From assembly GCF_004123905.1 (NCBI RefSeq), contig NZ_MZXW01000015.1, positions 248,001-312,000 of the forward strand: 64,000 nt of DNA, read 5' to 3'. This DNA is from Bradyrhizobium betae (GTDB lineage: Bacteria > Pseudomonadota > Alphaproteobacteria > Rhizobiales > Xanthobacteraceae). A program made the position numbers and the translations under genes. Below the pieces are notes generated by a model. The model had not been told where the DNA came from and ran no database searches. It saw only the letters and a program-made list of their open reading frames with translations. Shown here one piece after another: positions 26,796 through 34,847 of the stretch (position 1 is the first letter of the stretch; the number at the start of each line of letters is the position of its first letter).

Positions 26796-28445
26796 TTACG
26801 GCGCCGGGATCGAGAGCAGGCTGGAAATGCTGCTGCCGCGGATGTCGTAGACGCGGGCGAACACCACGTCGTCGCGCTTGATCTCGACCAGAACGGGCGC
26901 GGTCAGGCCCTTGCAGTAGAACTCGCCGAGCGTCATGGCGAAATCGGCGGCATTGGAATCCCAGCCGATGGTGAAGTCGGGCCCGAGCGCGACCTGGGCG
27001 GGGCGCTGCGGACCGCACACCGCGACCTTCCATTTGCGGTTGCGCGGCGGCGCTTCCTGGCGTTCCACGAGCTGCTCGCGCAGCTCATCCGAGGCCTGCT
27101 TCAGCGCCAGGCCCCAATAGTCCAGCATGAAGCGGTCGTCGGCAGAGCGCACGGTGCCGGCGATGTGGTTGAAATGCGTATATTGATAGGGATGCAGACG
27201 GATCATCTCCGCGAGCGGCAGCGCGAGGCCAAAGCAGAAGGTGGCGAGCACGACCGGCTGCCAGGCACGATGATTGGCGCGCAGGCGCTCCATGGTCCAG
27301 GCGAAGGCGACGCCGCCGAGCACCGCCATCGGCGGGATCACGAAGACGAAGTGGCGGATGCCGTTGTACAGCGCCGGGCGTTTCACCATCGCGATCGCGA
27401 GCGGCAGGGTCGCCGCCAGCGTCAGCATCAGGAGGATGGTCTTGCGGCGCCCCGGAACCTCGCGGCGGGGCAGCATGGCGAAGGTGCTGAACACCGCGCC
27501 GCCCAACAGAATCAGCATCACCTCGGACAGCTGCAGCGCGAACAGCGTCGGCAAATAGGACCAGGGCATGTCGGGCACGGACACGATCGCGCCGTCGAAC
27601 ATCTCCTTCCAGGGCTTCTCGAAGAAGTGCGAGAAGTAGGTCAGCGCCTCGAAGGGATTGCCGGGCTCCATGATCGACCACGGCCAGATCAGGCCCATCA
27701 CGAGATAGCCGAGCGCAAGCCCGGGCAGCAGCACATAGACCACATGGACAAAGCGGCGGGCCGCCTCGCGCAGGCCTTCGGTGCGCAGCTCCTCCAGCAA
27801 CAGCGGCATGAAGCCGATCACGGCGTAGACCAGCGAAAGGCCGCCGAGAACGCGCGTGCCGAGCGCGAGGCCGGCACCCAGGCCGACGATCAGGATGGTG
27901 CGCGGCGAGGGCTGCGGATATTCCTCCGCGAGCCGGACGAGACCCAGCATCAGGATGATCATCGCCACCGCGAAGGGTGCATCCTTCGGGTTCATGAACA
28001 TGTGGCCGTAGAAGATCGGGCAGAGCGCGAGCAACAGCACCGCCGCAAGCCCTGCAAGCGGTCCGCCGATGCGGCGGCCGAGCCGCCAGGTCACGGCAAG
28101 TCCGATCAGGCCGACAATCGCACCGACCAAGCGACGCGTCTCGAACAGCTCGAGCGGAATGACCTTGTGGAGGAGGGCGGCGACCATGTCGAAGCCGCCG
28201 CCATACATATAGAGATTGGCAAAGGAGAGCGCCGCGGTGTCCCTGAAGCCGGAACCGTACATGCGCAGCAACAAATCGGCGTATTCAGCGTGGGTGTAAT
28301 CGTCCCAGCCGAGCCCGTAGTCGCGGAAGGTCAAGCCTGCAATGACGGCGACCGCCGCCAGCACCAGCATGGCGAGATCGTCGCAAGTCCGTTCGACCGA
28401 GCGCCGCAGAGGCGTGTCGATCGCCGAAGTCGTGATGGATGTCAT
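26796..28445 (-). CDS. GT39-like (ArnT/PMT-type) integral-membrane glycosyltransferase
   Basis: 549 residues with about 11-12 hydrophobic helices and an early periplasmic loop RDYGLGWDDYTHAEYADLLLRMYG. Its acidic DD after the first helix matches the catalytic region of GT-C enzymes. Further features are MNPKDAPFAVAM and FVFVIPPMAVLGGVAFAW, and a C-terminal soluble domain of about 120 residues. It likely transfers a sugar from polyprenyl phosphate on the periplasmic face. No partner gene is adjacent, so the acceptor is unknown. Confidence 0.83.
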   Translation of the reverse strand: MTSITTSAIDTPLRRSVERTCDDLAMLVLAAVAVIAGLTFRDYGLGWDDYTHAEYADLLLRMYGSGFRDTAALSFANLYMYGGGFDMVAALLHKVIPLELFETRRLVGAIVGLIGLAVTWRLGRRIGGPLAGLAAVLLLALCPIFYGHMFMNPKDAPFAVAMIILMLGLVRLAEEYPQPSPRTILIVGLGAGLALGTRVLGGLSLVYAVIGFMPLLLEELRTEGLREAARRFVHVVYVLLPGLALGYLVMGLIWPWSIMEPGNPFEALTYFSHFFEKPWKEMFDGAIVSVPDMPWSYLPTLFALQLSEVMLILLGGAVFSTFAMLPRREVPGRRKTILLMLTLAATLPLAIAMVKRPALYNGIRHFVFVIPPMAVLGGVAFAWTMERLRANHRAWQPVVLATFCFGLALPLAEMIRLHPYQYTHFNHIAGTVRSADDRFMLDYWGLALKQASDELREQLVERQEAPPRNRKWKVAVCGPQRPAQVALGPDFTIGWDSNAADFAMTLGEFYCKGLTAPVLVEIKRDDVVFARVYDIRGSSISSLLSIPAP

Positions 28446-28757
28446 GGCTATTGGTGACCCGGAATCCCCTCTTGGCCCTGCCGGTGCGCGCGGGCCATTT
28501 CCCCGGAATCCCTATAGCGCAGTTCCATTACCAAGTAATTGGGCATTATGGCTAAATTCCTGATGCGACGCAGCAAATCCTTGCAACCCGGAGCAGACTA
28601 GCAGTAACGATCCGTAGCTGAAGGGAATGTGAATAAGTCCCTGATTTCCTTCCTCTAAGGAACGCTGCCAACAATTGGCCGTTGGCGAGGAACACAGTAT
28701 GACGGTATCGTGGCGTAGAGGATGTCGCGCGTGGACGCGCGGCTTGGGGTGAGTTCG
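28446..28757. other. Divergent intergenic region
   Basis: About 310 bases, with AT-richer patches near 28520-28570, between the GT39 gene and the Pro-rich membrane-protein gene. CCAAC and GTTGG flank AATTGGCC near 28668-28685. I see no protein-like frame longer than about 70 codons that looks real, no RNA gene and no clear promoter. Confidence 0.45.
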
Positions 28758-29615
28758 ATGACCTTGGCATTGTTGATCGCGGGCATCGTCGCCGTCGTGG
28801 CGGGCCTCCTTGCGGTCGCTTTTGGCTTTTCCGTCAGGGAATTCAGCCTTGGCAGCACCCTCATAATCTCCGGCACGATCGGCGTCTGCTCCGGAATGTT
28901 ACTGGCTGGTCTCTACGTCGTGGTCGCGGAGCTGAAGGGCATCGCCCGCCGGCTGGCCGGCGCACCGTCCGAGGTTCTGGTCAGGCCGGTGCTGCCGGGT
29001 CTCGCAGTGCCTGGAGCTCCCGCGCCGACGCCTGCTCCGGCGATGCGGACCGAGCCGATGGCCCCGCCAGCGCCCGCCGCGCCTCCGCCATGGCAAGGTG
29101 AAGCACCGGTGCGGGAGCGATCGCGGGTCGAGCCGCCGTCAGTTCCGGAGCCGGACATGCCGACGCCGCCTGACGCTTCGGAAGCGCCGCGCCGGCGCAA
29201 TTTGCTGTTCGCCTCGACCTCGCGCAGGGAACGCGAACGCGCGGAGGCAAAGGCCACAGACGGTACGCCGCCATCGCAGCCGCATGCAGAGCCCGCCGCC
29301 CCGGACACGCCGCCCGCAAGCTTCGACGACGCCTGGCCAAAGCAGGATCGGATGCGCCCTCCTGAGCCGCCGGCCGCCGCGCGCCACCCGCCGCCGCGCT
29401 CGCGATCGACCTTTACCGAGGCCGCACCGCCGCCACCACCTGCGCCCGAGCCGGAGGTCGAGCATCCGCCGGTGACCGTGCTCAAATCCGGCATCGTCGA
29501 CGGCATGGCCTATTCGCTCTATTCCGACGGCTCGATCGAAGCGCAGATGCCGGAAGGCATGATGCGCTTTGCCTCGATCGACGAGTTGCGCGCCCATCTC
29601 GACCAGCGTGGCTAA
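28758..29615 (+). CDS. Two-helix membrane protein with Pro-rich cytoplasmic region
   Basis: 285 residues from ATG 28758. Two hydrophobic helices (about 1-21 and 30-52) are followed by a very Pro/Ala/Arg-rich, probably disordered segment (about 80-225). A conserved-looking C-terminus follows (TVLKSGIVDGMAYSLYSDGS, then IEAQMPEGMMRFASIDELRAHL). I recognise the architecture as a recurrent Bradyrhizobium hypothetical protein but know no function. It lies upstream of mucR on the same strand. Confidence 0.75.
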   Translation: MTLALLIAGIVAVVAGLLAVAFGFSVREFSLGSTLIISGTIGVCSGMLLAGLYVVVAELKGIARRLAGAPSEVLVRPVLPGLAVPGAPAPTPAPAMRTEPMAPPAPAAPPPWQGEAPVRERSRVEPPSVPEPDMPTPPDASEAPRRRNLLFASTSRRERERAEAKATDGTPPSQPHAEPAAPDTPPASFDDAWPKQDRMRPPEPPAAARHPPPRSRSTFTEAAPPPPPAPEPEVEHPPVTVLKSGIVDGMAYSLYSDGSIEAQMPEGMMRFASIDELRAHLDQRG

Positions 29616-29761
29616 GCCGGGCATTCACAAGTAAAGTGCTGCCGCTGTCGTCAGTAATCAGCCCATATTCGTCTGTCGTCTTATTTCAGCCGAACGTATT
29701 GTTGACACGGAATACTTTGGTGGCGTCTCTGCCAGGAGGCGCATGAGGGAAAGGTCGGGCC

Positions 29762-30178
29762 ATGTCGGATGCCGGGGCCAAGAATTTCATTGAGCTGACG
29801 GCGAGCATCGTGTCGGCCTATGTCGGCAACAACCCGACGCCGGCCGCCGAGATCCCGAACCTGATCAGCCAGGTGCACGGCGCGTTGGTGCGCGTCTCGT
29901 CAGGCCGCACCGAGGCCGTGCCGCTCGAGCCGGCAAAGCCGGCGGTGTCGCTGAAGAAGTCGATCGCGCCGGACTATCTGGTGTGCCTCGAAGACGGCAA
30001 GCGCTTCAAGTCGCTGAAGCGCCATCTGCGCACCCAGTACAATATGACGCCGGAGCAATATCGCGAGAAATGGGGCCTGCCCGCCGACTATCCCATGGTC
30101 GCGCCGAACTACGCAGTGGCGCGCTCGCAACTGGCAAAGCAGATGGGTCTGGGACAGCAGCAGCGGAAGCGGAAGTAA
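29762..30178 (+). CDS. mucR: MucR/Ros-family zinc-finger-type transcriptional regulator
   Basis: 138 residues, the standard MucR length. The N-terminal oligomerisation part is FIELTASIVSAYVGNNPTP. The DNA-binding fold reads DYLVCLEDGKRFKSLKRHLR then MTPEQYREKWGLPADYPMVA. In Ros the zinc ligands are CxxC and two His; here they are Cys75, Asp78, His88 and Tyr93. Two positions are substituted, as in some Mesorhizobium homologues reported to fold without classical zinc coordination. MucR proteins act as H-NS-like global repressors at AT-rich sites. A good ribosome site (AGGGAAAGG) precedes the ATG, and a TTGACA at 29704-29709 may be its -35. Confidence 0.9.
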   Translation: MSDAGAKNFIELTASIVSAYVGNNPTPAAEIPNLISQVHGALVRVSSGRTEAVPLEPAKPAVSLKKSIAPDYLVCLEDGKRFKSLKRHLRTQYNMTPEQYREKWGLPADYPMVAPNYAVARSQLAKQMGLGQQQRKRK

Positions 30179-30183
30179 AATTC

Positions 30184-30612
30184 CTAGGACGCTTCCGCGA
30201 GCGCCTCTTTCGCATCGGTCTTGATGCGCTCGACCATCGATCGCAGGCCGTTGGAGCGTTGCGGGCTCAGATGATCGCGAAAGCCGAACTCGTTGAACAC
30301 CGCGATCGCGTCGGTGGCGAGGATCTCCTGCGGCGTGCGGCCGGAATAAAGCGAGAGCACGATGGCGACCAGCCCGCGCACGATATGCGCGTCGCTGTCG
30401 CCGCGATATTTCAGGATCGGCGCGCCACCATCGCGGTCGACCAGCTTCTGGAGCCAGACCTGGCTGACGCAGCCATTCACCTTGTTGGCGGCGGAATGCT
30501 CGGCCTCGGGCATCGGTTCCAGGGTGCGGCCGAGCTCGATGACGTACCGGTAGCGGTCGTCCCACTCGTCCAGAAGCTCGAAATTGTCCCTGATGTCGTC
30601 AATCGTCGTCAT
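30184..30612 (-). CDS. sufE: SufE-family cysteine desulfurase activator
   Basis: 142 residues. The conserved core VNGCVSQVWL holds the sulfur-accepting Cys48. The N-terminal IDDIRDNFELLDEWDDRYRYVIELG and the helix RSNGLRSMVERI complete the family pattern. It accepts persulfide sulfur from SufS and hands it to the SufBCD scaffold for Fe-S assembly. No suf neighbours are present, so it is a stand-alone copy. The start codon sits at the foot of a perfect hairpin (30611-30643) whose loop displays AGGAA. Confidence 0.93.
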   Translation of the reverse strand: MTTIDDIRDNFELLDEWDDRYRYVIELGRTLEPMPEAEHSAANKVNGCVSQVWLQKLVDRDGGAPILKYRGDSDAHIVRGLVAIVLSLYSGRTPQEILATDAIAVFNEFGFRDHLSPQRSNGLRSMVERIKTDAKEALAEAS

Positions 30613-30643
30613 ATTGGCCCAAAGTTCCTCTTTGGGCCAATAT
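30611..30643 (-). promoter_or_regulatory. Perfect hairpin enclosing the sufE ribosome-binding site and start
   Basis: Two 14-base arms (ATATTGGCCCAAAG and CTTTGGGCCAATAT, minus-strand reading) pair perfectly around a 5-base loop AGGAA. The loop is the only Shine-Dalgarno-like sequence, and the AT of the ATG start ends the 3' arm. In mRNA this should fold strongly at the translation start. As DNA it could also be an operator for a dimeric regulator. Confidence 0.75.
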
Positions 30644-30681
30644 AGGGACGGAAAGCCGTGAAATCGATAGGGTTTGGGGGG

Positions 30682-31110
30682 CTAATTCGCCGCCGCAGGG
30701 CCGCGCCATTCCAGCGCGAGGTCGTCCTGGCTCAGAGTGTCGCGCGGCGCCTCGCCCGATGCGGCATCGCCTTCACCGGCCAGCGCGATCGAGCCGGTGT
30801 GGTCGGGCGCCTTCTTGTCGCTCTTGTCGGGCTTATCGAGCTGCTCTTTCTTCTCGTTGATGATCTGGTAGATCTTGCGCGCGCCGTCCTGGGCGCGCTG
30901 GCCGATGATGGTCGCGGCCTGTCCGCCGACCTCGCAGGCCGCTGGCTGGCGCTTGCAGAACTGGGTCATGTCGGAGACGGCCGCGGTCGCGGCCTGCACC
31001 GCGTCGGCAGCACCGATCTGCGGCAGCTTCTCCGATTCGGGTGTCTTGTCCCGCGGCAGGAGCACCAGCACCAGCCCGAGCCAGAATGTGATGCGGAGCA
31101 GAAAGCGCAT
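30682..31110 (-). CDS. DUF5330 family small exported/membrane protein
   Basis: 142 residues from ATG 31110 (MRFLLRITFWLGLVLVLLP); the frame is open to 31173 but this start gives a proper N-terminal hydrophobic anchor. After the helix come AADAVQAATAAVSDMTQFCK and CEVGGQAATIIGQRAQDGARK, with two Cys that could form a disulfide. The tail is charged and low-complexity. This pattern fits DUF5330, an alphaproteobacterial family of unknown function. Confidence 0.78.
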   Translation of the reverse strand: MRFLLRITFWLGLVLVLLPRDKTPESEKLPQIGAADAVQAATAAVSDMTQFCKRQPAACEVGGQAATIIGQRAQDGARKIYQIINEKKEQLDKPDKSDKKAPDHTGSIALAGEGDAASGEAPRDTLSQDDLALEWRGPAAAN

Positions 31111-31499
31111 CTTATCGACCTGTACGTTAGATCCCGCCGCGGCGATCCCCGCAGAGCGTGTCGGACCTAGCAACTCTCGATAAATCGCAAGTGATTGCCT
31201 TCCGCTTAATTCGCGGAAAATTTACGCAAAAATTGTCGGAAGTCGCAGTCTCGTAAATTTTCCATTGATGCCCATGCCCGTAATTCCGCCGGGTTCACAT
31301 ATCCACCAATTCGAAACCATGAGAAGCAAGGTGAAACCCTGTGTTCACCATCCCCGCTGAAGACGTCGTCAAATCGTCTAAAAAGCTCCGCGATGACACG
31401 GTGTCCGGCTGCACGCGGCATCGCCTTAGCACTCGTTTAAGGTCGCTCTGACACGGTGGCTCAACGATAAGGAGGCGTTCCGGCGCGTCTTCTCGACGA
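31111..31499. other. Divergent intergenic region with a perfect inverted repeat
   Basis: About 390 bases between the DUF5330 gene and the histidine kinase gene. A 12-base perfect inverted repeat lies at 31215-31226 (GGAAAATTTACG) and 31252-31263 (CGTAAATTTTCC), separated by 25 bases. No coding frame here looks real. The repeat may be an operator or fold as a long-loop hairpin. Confidence 0.55.
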
Positions 31500-33374
31500 G
31501 TGAGCCGAAGCGCGAGACCCGTGACAGTTTTGAGTATCATCCGCGATTGTCTCGATGCGCTGCTGCATCCCTCCGCGCGTTACGATGCGCTGACGCGTGC
31601 ACGCCATCGTGCCTTCATGGCGCCGCGGCTGCTGGGCAGCCTGGCGGCTTTTGCCGCATTCCCGGTTTATCTCGCCATGCGTGGCGCGCCGAGTGCGGTC
31701 GAGGTCGCAGCCTTCGCCTGGCTGATCGCGCCCATCATGTTGTCCTGGTTCCTGTCGCGCACCGGACGCTACGAAGGCGCGCATGTGCTGTCGTCGCTGG
31801 CGCTCGCCGGATTGATCATGGCGGTTGCGGTCACGACCGGCGGCATCGAATCATTTGCTGCGGTCTGGCTGGTCGTGGTTCCCCTCGAAGCTGCGCTATC
31901 GGCCTCGCGTCGCGTCGCGGCCTTCGCGTCGCTGCTCGCGCTGTCCTGCGCCGGAATGCTGATCCTGGTCAGCCAGCTCGGCTGGCTGCCGGTGGAAGAG
32001 CCGGGAACCGCGCAGCGCGGCGTGCTGATGGCGTTCGGCGTCGCTTCAGCCACTCTTTATGCTGCGGGCCTTGCCTTCGGCGCGGAATCGCTCGCCCGCA
32101 CCAGCGTTGCGCTGCTGTCGCGGGAGGAGGAGCGTTATCGCCTGCTCGCGCGCAACATGAGCGACGTCATCTCGCGGCATCAGCGCAACGGCGCGGTGCA
32201 GTTCATCTCGCCGGCCGCAGAAGTCATGCTCGGCATATCAGTGGCGCAGCTGCACGGCCACGGCCTGTTCGACCGCGTCCATGTCGCCGATCGTCCGGCC
32301 TATCTCACGGCGCTGTCCGATGCCGCGCGCGGCGACGTCCGCAGCGTCGAGTTCCGGTTGCGGCGGGAGCCTGTCGGCTCCGAGCGCAATCAGGTCGATT
32401 TCATCTGGGTTGAGATGCGTTGCCGTCCGCTCGACCAGGATCTCGGCCGTGATGCCACGCGCGAGGCCGAAGTCGTCGGCGTGATGCGCGACATCACCGA
32501 TCGCAAGCTGTCCGAGCAGGCGCTCGATCAGGCCCGCAGCGCGGCGGAAGCGGCCGATGCCGCCAAGACGCGCTTCCTCGCCACCATGAGTCACGAGCTG
32601 CGCACGCCGCTCAATGCCATCATCGGTTTCTCCGAGATGATTGCGCAGGAGCAGACCTTGATGCTGGCAGCCAGCCAGCGCAAGGAATACGCCCAGCTCA
32701 TCAACGATTCCGGTCAGCATCTGCTGTCGGTCGTCAACGGCATCCTCGACATGTCGAAGATGGAATCGGGCAATTTCGAGATTGCGTCGGAGCCATTCGC
32801 GCCGCGCGCCTCGCTGATGCATTGCTGCAATCTGCTGGCGCTGAAGGCGCGGGAGAACGGCATTGACCTCGTCACCGACGCGCCGCAGGATTTGCCGGTG
32901 ATGACCGGCGATCCCAGGGCCTTCAAGCAGATTGTGCTCAATCTCGTCGCCAACGCCATCAAGTTCACCGAGCGCGGCGGTCAGGTCTCGGTCACCGCCG
33001 CGGTGACGGGCTCGCAGCTCACGCTGCGCATCAGCGACACCGGCGTCGGCATCGCGCCCGACGATCTCAAGCGCATCGGCGCGCCGTTCTTCCAATGCGG
33101 CAAGACCTATCAGCGCCGTCACGAAGGGACCGGTCTCGGCCTTTCCATCGTGAAGAGCCTTGTGGCGTTGCATCTCGGTGAAATGACGGTACAAAGCAGG
33201 CTCGGCGAGGGTACCGCCGTCACCGTCAAGCTGCCGCTTGTCTACACGCCGCCGCAAACGAAACCGGCTGAGCGCAAGATCGCGACGCTGACGCCGGTGC
33301 TGCGCCAGGAATCTCATAGCGAACCTCACGAAGACCTTCAGGATCAACCTGCTCCGGTGAAGAAAAGTGCCTAA
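31500..33374 (+). CDS. Membrane PAS sensor histidine kinase (DivJ/PleC-like)
   Basis: 624 residues from GTG 31500; GTG 31521 is an alternative. Five or six hydrophobic segments (about 40-60, 68-85, 95-112, 120-135, 142-160, 172-195) precede a PAS domain (about 210-335). HisKA follows with His365 in MSHELRTPLNAIIGFSEM, then HATPase with NLVANAIKFTERGG, DTGVGI and RRHEGTGLGLSIVKSL. The kinase core resembles the DivJ/PleC group that phosphorylates DivK in alphaproteobacterial cell-cycle control; this is inferred. Its 3' end overlaps the peptidoglycan-binding gene by 8 bases, which suggests co-translation. Confidence 0.88.
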   Translation: MSRSARPVTVLSIIRDCLDALLHPSARYDALTRARHRAFMAPRLLGSLAAFAAFPVYLAMRGAPSAVEVAAFAWLIAPIMLSWFLSRTGRYEGAHVLSSLALAGLIMAVAVTTGGIESFAAVWLVVVPLEAALSASRRVAAFASLLALSCAGMLILVSQLGWLPVEEPGTAQRGVLMAFGVASATLYAAGLAFGAESLARTSVALLSREEERYRLLARNMSDVISRHQRNGAVQFISPAAEVMLGISVAQLHGHGLFDRVHVADRPAYLTALSDAARGDVRSVEFRLRREPVGSERNQVDFIWVEMRCRPLDQDLGRDATREAEVVGVMRDITDRKLSEQALDQARSAAEAADAAKTRFLATMSHELRTPLNAIIGFSEMIAQEQTLMLAASQRKEYAQLINDSGQHLLSVVNGILDMSKMESGNFEIASEPFAPRASLMHCCNLLALKARENGIDLVTDAPQDLPVMTGDPRAFKQIVLNLVANAIKFTERGGQVSVTAAVTGSQLTLRISDTGVGIAPDDLKRIGAPFFQCGKTYQRRHEGTGLGLSIVKSLVALHLGEMTVQSRLGEGTAVTVKLPLVYTPPQTKPAERKIATLTPVLRQESHSEPHEDLQDQPAPVKKSA

Positions 33375-34071
33375 GAAGTCTGCCAAAGGCGAAGCCGCTC
33401 CGCGCCGTCGTGGTGCCAAGGCCGCGGTTGTCGATGTCGAGACCGAGCGCAACCTTGTGATGCGCGTGCTGCTGCACAGCCCCAAGGATACGCTGGCCGG
33501 CCTCGTCGCCGTTGCCGCCATCACCGCGATCGTTGCCAACGCGCTGTTCCTCCAGACCGGCCGGCACCCGGCGCCGATGTTCGGCACCGTGATCAATCTT
33601 CCCGCGCCCTCGGCGGTAGCACTGTCCAATCCCATGCCGCGTCCGCGCCCCGTCGGTGCCGACACCTCGCCGCTCGAGCCGAAGGCGACCGAGTTTCGCG
33701 TCGAGCCGAAGCCTGCCGAGAAGGCGCCTGAGAAGCCCGCCGAGACGACAGCCTCGACGTCGCGCACCGGCGATCCCATGACCAATCTGGTGATCAAGGC
33801 CACGACACCGCAACCGTCCGCGGTCGCCGTCGCGCGTCCGCCGGCGCCGATCCCGGTGCAGCAGAGCCCGGCCGCGAAGCGTATCGCCGGCGTGCAGCGC
33901 GCGCTGTCCGAATACGGCTACGGCAATTTGAAGATCACGGGCGCGATGGGCGCAGAGACCCAGTCCGCGATTCAGAAATTCGAGCGCGAGCACAAGATGC
34001 AGGTCACCGGCCAGGTGTCCGACCGCCTGCTGCGCGAGCTCGGGGCCGCGATCGGTCATCCCGTCGAATAA
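33367..34071 (+). CDS. Membrane-anchored peptidoglycan-binding domain protein
   Basis: 234 residues from GTG 33367, overlapping the kinase stop. A basic cytoplasmic N-terminus (KKSAKGEAAPRRRGAK) precedes one transmembrane helix (about 43-61). A long Pro/Ala/Lys-rich periplasmic linker (about 75-165) leads to a PG_binding_1 domain (about 170-230, AAKRIAGVQRALSEYGYG and SAIQKFEREHKMQVTGQVSD). It probably tethers the envelope to peptidoglycan or senses it. Coupling to a DivJ/PleC-like kinase suggests a role near division or polar development, which is inference. Confidence 0.85.
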   Translation: MPKKSAKGEAAPRRRGAKAAVVDVETERNLVMRVLLHSPKDTLAGLVAVAAITAIVANALFLQTGRHPAPMFGTVINLPAPSAVALSNPMPRPRPVGADTSPLEPKATEFRVEPKPAEKAPEKPAETTASTSRTGDPMTNLVIKATTPQPSAVAVARPPAPIPVQQSPAAKRIAGVQRALSEYGYGNLKITGAMGAETQSAIQKFEREHKMQVTGQVSDRLLRELGAAIGHPVE

Positions 34072-34141
34072 GCGTCATCGCTGAGCGAAGACTGAATCTT
34101 GGAGGCTGGTGCTGATTGCAGCGCTGGCCTATCGTGCGCTG

Positions 34142-34486
34142 ATGCGTTTGAAATCAAATATCTGGGTCTCAGCCTATCTGCGCCGGTGCCAGACCGAGGG
34201 CGTGTTCGGCGCCGTGCGCCGTCGCGGCGCCGAGGAGGCGGGCGCGGTGTTCGTCAAAGTGTCGCTGCTCGACGGCAATGCGATGCTCTACGTGCCGGCG
34301 CCGCAGACCTCCTATGATGACGGCCGGCCGGTCGATCGCTTCTTCGTGCCGCTTGCGCCGCAGCCGATGCCGGAGCCAGCCGTCGAGGAGCGTCTGACCA
34401 AGGAACTTCGCTTCGATCCGGATGCCTGGATCGTCGAGACCGAAGACCGCGCCGGGCGGCATTTTCTCGACCTGGCGAAGACCTAA
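34142..34486 (+). CDS. DUF1491 family protein
   Basis: 114 residues from ATG 34142 (MRLKSNIWVSAYLRRC), the family's conserved start; the frame extends upstream to 34109. Further conserved parts are GAVFVKVSLLDG, PVDRFFVPL, and RFDPDAWIVETEDRAGRHFLDL. Cytoplasmic and small; function unknown. It follows the peptidoglycan-binding gene by 70 bases and may share its transcript. Confidence 0.88.
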   Translation: MRLKSNIWVSAYLRRCQTEGVFGAVRRRGAEEAGAVFVKVSLLDGNAMLYVPAPQTSYDDGRPVDRFFVPLAPQPMPEPAVEERLTKELRFDPDAWIVETEDRAGRHFLDLAKT

Positions 34487-34532
34487 CCGCCGTCATTGCT
34501 ATGACGGAGTGCGGAGTAGCGGCGTCCACCTC

Positions 34533-34673
34533 TCTCGTGTCCCGGACGCGCTGCAACGCTCTTGCGTTGCGGCGCAGAGCCGGGACCCAGCAGGCTGCGG
34601 CACTCGCTGCTGCGTAGGCCCCGGCTCTGCAGCGCATCGCTAAGAAGCGCTGCGCTGCGTCCGGGGCACGAGA
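34533..34673. repeat. Interspersed palindromic repeat, family D (GTGTCCCGGACGCG type)
   Basis: The left end TCTCGTGTCCCGGACGCG and right end CGTCCGGGGCACGAGA are inverted copies. Inner arms CAGAGCCGGGACCCAG and GGCCCCGGCTCTGCAG also pair, with smaller hairpins around GCTCTTGCGTTGC and GCTAAGAAGCGC. A whole-element cruciform or RNA fold is likely. It directly follows the DUF1491 gene. Confidence 0.8.
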
Positions 34674-34703
34674 CCGCAGGCTGGCGCGCTGCCGGGGCAG
34701 CAT

Positions 34704-34790
34704 CGTCATTGCGAGCATAGCGAAGCAATCCAGAATCCTTCCGCGGAGGCATTCTGAATTGCTTCGTCGCAAGAGCTCCTCGCAATGACG
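34704..34790. repeat. Interspersed palindromic repeat, family B, copy 2
   Basis: CGTCATTGCGAGCATAGCGA at the left and CTCCTCGCAATGACG at the right, with internal AGCAATCCAGAATCC and TTCTGAATTGCTTCGTCGC. It is a shorter version of the element at 25601-25718, lacking the nested hairpin. Together with family D it fills most of 34487-34847. Confidence 0.85.
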
Positions 34791-34847
34791 AGCTTGGGGA
34801 GGTGTCGCGCGCCCCACATCCACTGTCGCTGCCTGTGAAGATTGGCG

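Noticed and set aside
26727..28457. Long plus-strand frame opposite the GT39 gene
   Set aside because: The translation is His/Gln/Arg-rich low complexity, typical of the complement of a membrane protein gene.
34487..34847. Possible small genes in the repeat-rich gap
   Set aside because: All frames fall within repeat families D and B, and none shows protein character.
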